Shown here: in pieces, positions 24,007-28,565 of the stretch | Position numbering within the stretch: position 1 is the first letter of the stretch | Layout: the number at the start of each line of letters is the position of its first letter | Origin: Bacillota bacterium | GTDB taxonomy: Bacteria; Bacillota_E; Sulfobacillia; Sulfobacillales; JAIMBI01 | Length of the DNA stretch: 28,565 nt | Direction of reading: 5' to 3' | NCBI GenBank assembly: GCA_021828405.1 | Contig: JAKARZ010000026.1 | Span: 1-28,565 of the forward strand | Made by a program: the position numbers and the translations under genes | Notes under the pieces: generated by a model | Told to the model about the DNA's origin: nothing | The model's database searches: none | The model's input: the letters and a program-made list of their open reading frames with translations, nothing else

Positions 24007-24600
24007 ATGATCAACGTAGTGTGGGTGGTGCTCCTGGTGGGCGGCCTGGCAGTCGCCGCGCTGGGGGGAACGCTGCCCGAGGTGAGCCAAGCCGCCATGA
24101 CCGCCGCAGGCAAAGGCGTCGAGGTGGCTTTCGGGTTCGTGGGCATCATGACCTTGTGGCTGGGTATGGCTCGGATTGCGGAACGCTCGGGCCTGATGGA
24201 GCAGCTAGCTGGCCTGCTGGCACCCGTGTTGCGGCAGCTGTTTCCCGAGCTGCCGCGCAATAACCTAGCGCTGGGCAACATGTCCATGAACCTGGTGGCC
24301 AACATGCTGGGCATGGGGAGTGCGGCCACTCCGTTCGGTTTGAAGGCCATGCAGGAGCTCAAACAGACTCAGAACTCGAGCGACACCGCGTCGGTGTCCA
24401 TGATTACCTTCATCGCCCTCAACACGGCCGCTCTCAATCTCGTGCCGGCGTCGGTCATCGCGCTGCGGGTAGCGGCCGGGTCCCGGGCTCCGGCGGACAT
24501 CGTGGGGCCGACCATCTTGGCAACGACGGCCGCGATGCTGGTGGCGATAGCAGCCGACAGGTGGTACCGGTGGCGGCAGGGCCGGACCCCGACGCGGTAA
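24007..24600 (+). CDS. spmA: Spore maturation protein A
   Basis: A 197-residue membrane protein of the nucleoside-recognition (Gate) family. SpmA and SpmB together are needed for full dehydration of the spore core in Bacillus. Visible segments are GFVGIMTLWLGMARIAERSG, RNNLALGNMSMNLVANMLGM, GSAATPFGLKAMQELKQTQN and SMITFIALNTAALNLVPASV. There are about four helices. ATG 24007 follows GGGGCGAG. It lies 30 bases after the thioredoxin-fold gene. Unlike in Bacillus, spmB does not follow; it lies 1.1 kb away on the other strand. Confidence 0.93.
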   Translation: MINVVWVVLLVGGLAVAALGGTLPEVSQAAMTAAGKGVEVAFGFVGIMTLWLGMARIAERSGLMEQLAGLLAPVLRQLFPELPRNNLALGNMSMNLVANMLGMGSAATPFGLKAMQELKQTQNSSDTASVSMITFIALNTAALNLVPASVIALRVAAGSRAPADIVGPTILATTAAMLVAIAADRWYRWRQGRTPTR

Positions 24601-24632
24601 CGGGCAAACCCGTCCGCGCGGATTCTTGCCCG
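24601..24632 (+). terminator. Stem-loop after spmA
   Basis: CGGGCAA (24601-24607) pairs perfectly with TTGCCCG (24626-24632), and CCGCGCGG lies within the loop. It starts just after the spmA stop. There is no T-run, so it is a possible but unproven terminator, or a remnant of the former spmA-spmB spacer. Confidence 0.35.
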
Positions 24633-24819
24633 CTCAGACGGAGCTTAGGAACCCCGTCACGATAGTTAAACCAGAAATCAAAGAAATAGAATCGGTGGGT
24701 GACGAAGGACCCCGACAGCGTGATGCTGAAAGAGGTGCGCCACGATGCATTATCGGATGGTCGCCGCTGCCCCCGGCATTCCCACTGCGGTGGGTAGCGG
24801 TGAGTGGGGAGTATAACGA

Positions 24820-25163
24820 ACGAACCCGACGCGTGGCAGCCGCCGACGAGGCTCAGGCGGCGGGGTCGCGGTGGCGGCGGAGGTCACCGGGATCGACCGG
24901 GCGACGATTCGCCGCGGCCTAGCCGACTTGGCCCATCCGGACCAGTTGCCCCCGCCCGGCGGTAACGGCGACCCGGCGGGAGGCGCAAGGCCTGGATGGT
25001 GGACGGGCAAGAACTGTCCCAGTTGACCGTGGTCCGGCAACAGCAGGGCCACCCGGTGAGCCCCTCCACCGTGGGCCGCCTGCTGCACGCGGCCGACTTC
25101 CGTCTCCAAGCCCTCCGCAGGATGATGGAACACGTCTTCCGCGTGTCAACGAGGCGCGCATAG
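24820..25163 (+). pseudogene. ISAzo13-type transposase fragment
   Basis: Pieces in different + frames match the N-terminal region of ISAzo13-family transposases. NERTRRVAAADEAQAAG (from about 24820) corresponds to the ERxRRxxAAxEAxxLG start. VTGIDRATIRRGLADLAHPD (about 24880-24940) is the helix-turn-helix. After a frame change, RRKAWMVDG and LTVVRQQQGHPVSPSTVGRL plus LHAADFRLQALRRMME follow (about 24985-25130), where intact copies read RQGHxVSHxTVxxLLxxxGYSLQ. The catalytic part is missing. The frame ends at a TAG at 25161-25163. The preceding part, 24633-24819, holds nothing recognised. Confidence 0.65.
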
Positions 25164-25294
25164 CCAATTGCGTGGGCGGGCAACGCGGGCCGGTGCTCGC
25201 TGGGGAAGACCGCGGCGCGGTGGTTGCGGTCTTGCCAGACGACCTGGCTCCCCCGACAGGGTTGAGGATCTCGTACCCGGCGGGGCGTGCCAGG

Positions 25295-25500
25295 CCCCCC
25301 GGTGGGAGCCGTGACCTGCGCCGAATCCGCGGTGTCGATTAACGCCAGCAGGGCCGCGGGGCTCATCGCCGCCACCACGTGCACGGTCTGCCTGCCATTC
25401 AGCCGTTTGTCGGATCGGTGCCCCTCCTCGACGCCGCGCATGAGCGGGACCCCATCGCGGTTCACGACGCCTGTGAACCGGATCGGCTTCCAATGATGGC
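25295..25500 (-). pseudogene. IS1634-type transposase fragment
   Basis: On the minus strand, HWKPIRFTGVVNRDGVPLMR, GVEEGHRSDKRLN and LLALIDTADSAQVTA correspond to the DDE-domain stretch of IS1634-family transposases (IxFxLVVxxDGxPLxxxxxxGNxSDK, then VYVADSAxVT). Only this middle segment is left; the ends are not recognised, and the glycine-asparagine of GNxSDK has become GHRSDK. It lies opposite in direction to the ISAzo13 fragment. The neighbouring bases 25164-25294 and 25501-25706 show no gene that I can support. Confidence 0.55.
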
Positions 25501-25706
25501 CCGGGGCCCGCGGGACCCGGCCGCTGTCCGCGCGAACCGGCCGCGGCGTCGGACTCCTCACCATGCTCCTCGCCGAGCGGTATGACGCGGCGGCGCTCTT
25601 ACGGGAGGACCATGGGCCGTGTGGCGCACCGCTGTCCCTTCCTGAAGGACCTCGCGTTCGTCGCTGCGGTTTTTCAAAGCTGGTGCAAATGAGGAAAGGA
25701 CGATCC

Positions 25707-26240
25707 CTAGCCCCACAGCGCACGGCAGATGACGAGGGCGGCCACGAATCCGGCCAGATCCCCCAAGAGGGCCACTTTCAGGGCGTAGCGAGTCTTGCGG
25801 ATGCCCACGCTGCCAAAATACAGGGTGAGGACGTAAAAGGTGGTGTCGGTGCTGGACTGCAGCGTGGACGCCACGCGGCCGATGAGGGAGTCGGGGCCAT
25901 ACTTCTGCAAGAGACCCGTGGCGATGCCCAGCGCCGCCCCCCCGGAGATGGGCCGCACCAGCATCAGGGGCACCACCGGGGCCGGTACCCCCAAGAGGCC
26001 GAGCGGCCCCGACAGGCGCGCGATCACCCAGTCCAGTGCCCCCGACGCCTCGAAAACCGACAGCGCCACCAGAATCCCGACGATGAAGGGAATCATCATG
26101 ACGGCCATCTTGAATCCCTCTTCGGCCCCTTCGACGAATACTTCGTAGACTGGGATCCCTCTGACGAGGCCGTACAGCGGGATGACGCCAAGCAGGACAG
26201 GCACCGCCCATACGGAGATGGCGTCCACCAGATTGAGCAA
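25707..26240 (-). CDS. spmB: Spore maturation protein B
   Basis: A 177-residue membrane protein, the partner of SpmA in spore core dehydration. Segments typical of SpmB are ISVWAVPVLLGVIPLYGLVR, GIPVYEVFVEGAEEGFKMAV, the helix MMIPFIVGILVALSVFEASG, VPLMLVRPISGGAALGIATG and ASTLQSSTDTTFYVLTLYFG. TTG at 26240 is chosen because AAGGAGG lies 8 bases upstream and the product then begins MLNLVDAISVW as in relatives; a GTG at 26261 lies before that ribosome site. It runs opposite to spmA and the two converge, with IS fragments between. Confidence 0.93.
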   Translation of the reverse strand: MLNLVDAISVWAVPVLLGVIPLYGLVRGIPVYEVFVEGAEEGFKMAVMMIPFIVGILVALSVFEASGALDWVIARLSGPLGLLGVPAPVVPLMLVRPISGGAALGIATGLLQKYGPDSLIGRVASTLQSSTDTTFYVLTLYFGSVGIRKTRYALKVALLGDLAGFVAALVICRALWG

Positions 26241-26379
26241 CGCATGCCCCTCCTTAGCCACCGGCGGTTCCGAGTTGCCTCTCCACTATGTGCGAATTGG
26301 GGACGTGGCTATGTCAGACCTTGAGGGCTGGCCGACCACGGAGGGACCGAGATGCAGAGACCGACCATAACATTGACGT

Positions 26380-26392
26380 ATTGTGATACAAT
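26380..26392 (+). promoter_or_regulatory. Extended -10 with overlapping palindrome before the HMA gene
   Basis: ATTGT (26380-26384), GAT, ACAAT (26388-26392) is a perfect inverted repeat, and TGATACAAT (26384-26392) in it matches an extended -10 element. TTGACG (26373-26378) is too close to serve as its -35 box. A dyad on top of the promoter of a metal-binding gene suits a metal-responsive repressor, but no regulator gene is in view. The transcript start would lie only about 14 bases before the ATG. The 140 bases between spmB and this site hold no other feature. Confidence 0.4.
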
Positions 26393-26413
26393 TGTGGCAA
26401 GGAGGAATGCCCG

Positions 26414-26641
26414 ATGGAGAGCGTGTGGAAGGTAGAGGGGATGCACTGCGCCGACTGCGCCGCGAAGGTCCAGGCGGCGCTGGAGGCGGTTCCCGGGGTG
26501 TTGTCGGCGCGTGTGCACTATCTGCACCGGGAGGCGACCATTGTGCACGAACAGCCCGTCGAGGAGGCGGAGGTAATGCGGGCAGTGGATGCCGCGGGTT
26601 ACCGCGTGGCACCGCACGAGGGTTCGCTTGAGCGCTTTTAA
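26414..26641 (+). CDS. Heavy-metal-associated (HMA) domain protein, CopZ-like
   Basis: A 75-residue single HMA domain. The metal site is GMHCADCAAKVQAAL (Cys12 and Cys15), followed by the usual VPGVLSARVHYLHREATIVH and AVDAAGYRV. Such proteins bind Cu(I) or similar soft metals in the cytoplasm and pass them to a P-type ATPase or a regulator. ATG 26414 follows AAGGAGGA (26399-26406), an excellent site. No metal ATPase or regulator gene is adjacent, so it stands alone here. Confidence 0.9.
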   Translation: MESVWKVEGMHCADCAAKVQAALEAVPGVLSARVHYLHREATIVHEQPVEEAEVMRAVDAAGYRVAPHEGSLERF

Positions 26642-27113
26642 CCCAGCTTTGCGACAACCCCGGTCAGTAGGGTGGGTGGCCCCCATAAGCGGTTCAAACG
26701 GTTGGGGCTTCGGAGAGCGGCACCGGCGAGCCCCGTGGTGAGGGCCGGCGCCGCGGATCCACGGCAGGCGGGCAAACGGACGCCCCCCGATGCGGGTTGA
26801 GGGTCTGTCAAGGCGGTTTTTCGTGGCTCAGTTAGGGCGGGACTTTTTCTCAAAACGGCCGGGGGTATGGCCCACCGGGCCAGGGTCACGGTTCCGTAGG
26901 GCAGGAACCGTCCGGCACGAGGCGGGGGACGCTCCGGCCTGGGGGTGTCCCCCTAATTCGGGGTCGGTCAGTCTGTGGGTCGAGGTTGGGCGCCCGCGCC
27001 CACTCACGCAGACCCGTCGCAGTCTCCCCCAGGTGCGGGTCTCCGGGGACGACGAGGAGCCCGTCGGGAAATATCGTCCAAGATGACCTTGATGGACTGT
27101 CCGACGGGGCTTG
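26642..27113. other. Gene-free stretch with several inverted repeats
   Basis: About 470 bases without a supported gene. It contains a perfect 8-bp inverted repeat (ACGGTTCC 26888-26895, GGAACCGT 26904-26911) and, 12 bases on, GGGGGAC (26924-26930) with GTCCCCC (26947-26953). T-runs occur at 26816-26820 and 26845-26849. These could be terminators, a structured RNA or ends of lost mobile DNA; I cannot choose. No protein was recognised in any frame. Confidence 0.45.
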
Positions 27114-27395
27114 TCATTTGTGCTGACCACCACAGGAGAGAGAGGAACACGTCGGGCTAGCGGGGTGTTCCTCCCCACCGGACCCATTTTGGCGGTGGAT
27201 CACCGCGTAGCCACCCAGCCCCATGACTGCGGTCACCAACATCGCCGCGAGCATCGTGATCACGAAAAACCGGAGGTAGGGACTGCGATGCCCGGCCAAC
27301 CAGATGGCAACAGCGACGCTCAACGCCAGTCCCGCCGGCACCATGACCGTCGCAAGGACCCACGCCACAATGAGAACCGTCCAGCGAAGGTCCAT
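27114..27395 (-). CDS. Small two-helix membrane protein, unknown function
   Basis: A 93-residue hypothetical protein. Two strong hydrophobic segments, WTVLIVAWVLATVMVPAGLA (extended by LSVAVAIWLAG) and FFVITMLAAMLVTAVMGLGG, are joined by a short basic turn (HRSPYLR). The C-terminal tail is polar with two cysteines (TCSSLSCGGQHK). ATG 27395 follows GAAGGTG by 9 bases; the open frame runs to 27476 but the extra part is Arg-rich and unlike a protein start. I do not recognise a family. The clear hydrophobic pattern and ribosome site support it as real. Confidence 0.5.
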   Translation of the reverse strand: MDLRWTVLIVAWVLATVMVPAGLALSVAVAIWLAGHRSPYLRFFVITMLAAMLVTAVMGLGGYAVIHRQNGSGGEEHPASPTCSSLSCGGQHK

Positions 27396-27548
27396 TCGTG
27401 CCGACACCTTCACGCGCGCACGTCCCCTCCGTCGCTCCCGGGCGGTCACGCTCCACGTAATCCGCCTGTATCCCACGTTATCAGGTGGGGCGTAAAACCC
27501 GGGGGGATATTATCCTCGGATGACCCTCGGAAACACCCGAAGAAGTGA

Positions 27549-27610
27549 ATCCCCGCAAGGGATAAGCCCTTTGGCCCGCGAGGGCCAACCGGTTTCCCGC
27601 GGGCGGGCTT
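27549..27610. repeat. Compact nested inverted-repeat structure
   Basis: Three nested or consecutive palindromes occupy 62 bases. ATCCC (27549-27553) pairs with GGGAT (27559-27563). Directly after, AAGCCC (27564-27569) pairs with GGGCTT (27605-27610). Inside it are TTGGCCC (27571-27577) with GGGCCAA (27582-27588), and CCCGCGGG (27597-27604), itself a palindrome. The layout is a hairpin followed by a branched stem. It resembles ends of IS200/IS605 elements or REP-type repeats and adjoins an IS remnant. No second copy is in the window. Confidence 0.6.
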
Positions 27611-27644
27611 TGGCATTAGAGTGATGGTGGCAATCGACCCTATG

Positions 27645-27734
27645 TAACTCCTTCTTGAGCAGACTGTGCCAGGACTCGATGCACGCGTTGTCCCAGCAGT
27701 TCCCTTTCCGACTCATGCTCACGGTGAGGTGTAT
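27645..27734 (-). pseudogene. IS3-family OrfB fragment (late DDE domain), minus strand
   Basis: On the minus strand [20 protein letters not shown] followed by HSLLKKEL is the highly conserved end of the IS3-family OrfB catalytic domain, with the third acidic residue (Glu) of the DDE triad in it. The normal continuation of OrfB is not on this strand but on the opposite strand, starting right at this fragment's upstream edge (27732). Confidence 0.8.
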
Positions 27735-27875
27735 CTGAGCCACTTCTGCACCCAGGCGGAGGCGCGGACGGCCCTCTTGGAATACATCGAGGTCTTCTAC
27801 AACCGGCAGCGCCTCCACAGCGCCCTGGGCTACCGCACGCCGCAGGAGGCGGCCGCCGCCGCGCGCACCGCCTAA
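27732..27875 (+). pseudogene. IS3-family OrfB C-terminus, plus strand
   Basis: On the + strand [20 protein letters not shown] followed by [20 protein letters not shown] is the standard last part of IS3-family OrfB (EYIExFYNxxRxHSALGYxxPxEF), ending at TAA 27873-27875. It is in the opposite direction to the fragments on both sides, so the element was rearranged. Confidence 0.8.
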
Positions 27876-27889
27876 GCGATGCATTCCCC

Positions 27890-28410
27890 AGTTTCGGCCG
27901 TCCAGCATAGACCATCCGAAGGCGTGCCCAGCGGTCCTGGCGCCGGACCGCTGGGGCGCAGGGCGGCCGCGCCGCCCACGCGTAATACCCGCTTCGAGAG
28001 ACCTGGAGCACCTGACACATCTTCGTGACCGGGAAGGCGAAGCGGTGGTCGTGAATGAACGCGAACCTTACTTCTGGCCGTTGGCGAAGATGCGCATCGC
28101 TTTTTTAGGATGGCGTGCTTCTCGGCGAGGTCGTGGACCGCCCGCTCCAAGTCCCGCCGCCGCTGCTCGTCGGCGCGGAGGTGGCCGTGGCCCACGAACG
28201 GCTCGGCCGGGTGCCGGCGGGTCGCTTCCATCCACCGATACAGGGTCTTGCGGGGCACGCCAAGCTCCTCGGCGATGACGCTGCCGGTTTGGCCGTGCAC
28301 GCCACCAACTCCACCGCCCGTGCCTTAAACTCCGCATCATACTGTTGCCGTGTCATCCGACGTTACCTCGTTCGGTTGACTGTAAATCAATCCCCTTTTC
28401 GGGGTGTCCA
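27890..28410 (-). mobile_element. IS3-family element remnant: left end, OrfA and OrfB start
   Basis: On the minus strand, from high to low coordinates: a terminus TGGACACCCCGAAAAGGGG beginning at 28410, a ribosome-site-like AGGT, then OrfA starting MTRQQYDAEFKARAVELV at 28356. After one frame change it continues [38 protein letters not shown] (helix-turn-helix and leucine zipper of OrfA). OrfB begins near 28060 with [20 protein letters not shown] and [13 protein letters not shown], and breaks off near 27890. The middle of OrfB is lost, and the end pieces lie further left in mixed directions. It is an inactive remnant. Confidence 0.8.
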
Positions 28411-28448
28411 CGATTCCAACCTAACTCCAAAGCGGGGGGACGGGCGGC

Positions 28449-28565
28449 ATGGTCCGTCGGCGCGGCTCCCGGTTCCGCCTGGCCCCCTCGCCCGCAGGGG
28501 ACCGGCGGCTCACCACGGTTGGGGGGCACGCCCGCGCCGTCTGGAATCAGGCGCTGGCCTGCAAT
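28449..28565 (+). CDS. tnpB: TnpB-type protein of an IS200/IS605 element, start only
   Basis: The first 39 codons of a gene cut by the window end. The sequence GSRFRLAPSPAGDRRLTTVG followed by GHARAVWNQALACN fits the N-terminus of TnpB/OrfB proteins (RxRLxPTPEQxxxLxxxxGxxRxVWNxALA), the RNA-guided nucleases of IS200/IS605-type elements and ancestors of Cas12. ATG 28449 follows a G-rich stretch (GGGGGGACGGG). No TnpA is upstream. The hairpin CCCC-TTTTC-GGGG at 28392-28404 belongs to the IS3 terminus, or may be near this element's left end. Only the start can be judged, so whether the gene is intact is unknown. Confidence 0.65.
   Translation, partial: MVRRRGSRFRLAPSPAGDRRLTTVGGHARAVWNQALACN

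Noticed and set aside
1..28565. CRISPR arrays, rRNA, tRNA genes or prophage modules.
   Set aside because: No regularly spaced repeats, no rRNA-like stretches, no complete tRNA cloverleaf and no phage structural genes were seen on either strand.

Overview
The window (28,565 bases, very GC-rich, frequent GTG and TTG starts, strong GGAGG-type ribosome sites) looks like chromosome from a high-GC endospore-forming Firmicute. The sporulation set spoIIAA-spoIIAB-sigF, spoVAC-AD-AEb-AEa, gerW (ytfJ), spmA and spmB is decisive for an endospore former. High GC, a spoVA set without AA, AB and AF, and very divergent ScpA point to a deep lineage such as Sulfobacillus/Thermaerobacter/Symbiobacterium relatives. 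That placement is inference.

Layout. (1) 1-9.2 kb: three ABC-type or ABC-like clusters. A + strand ATPase and ABC-2-like permease are separated by a decayed copy of the same permease. A minus-strand unit follows: ECF sigma factor, six-helix membrane protein, and an ABC-ATPase-fold protein that has lost all its catalytic motifs. A second minus-strand pair is an ATPase with an eroded signature motif and a 712-residue membrane protein with a large predicted outside domain. (2) 4.9-6.2 and 9.2-10.9 kb: decayed DNA with a frameshifted DUF4338 (DruA-type) gene and a frameshifted MFS transporter. (3) 10.95-15.4 kb: the spoIIA operon, then a dodecin gene, then the spoVA genes that move dipicolinic acid into the forespore. 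(4) 15.9-18.75 kb: scpA-like, scpB, a YtfI-like DUF2953 gene and gerW. (5) 18.8-22.9 kb: a non-homologous end-joining operon: ku, a stand-alone ATP-dependent DNA ligase, a stand-alone LigD-type polymerase and a SNF2-family helicase. (6) 22.9-24.6 kb: a membrane-anchored rhodanese, a two-domain thioredoxin-fold protein and spmA. (7) 24.6-26.2 kb: IS remnants lying between spmA and spmB, which face each other instead of running in tandem. (8) 26.4-28.6 kb: a metal-binding HMA protein, a small membrane protein, a compact nested inverted repeat, a scrambled IS3-family remnant and the start of a TnpB-type gene cut by the window end.

How it fits together: the central 14 kb holds genes for forespore fate (SpoIIA/SigF), DPA uptake (SpoVA), spore germination or coat-core maturation (GerW, SpmA/B) and double-strand-break repair by NHEJ, which dormant spores need because they have one chromosome and cannot recombine. 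The flanks are accessory DNA with ABC systems and broken mobile elements. No rRNA, tRNA or CRISPR array was recognised.
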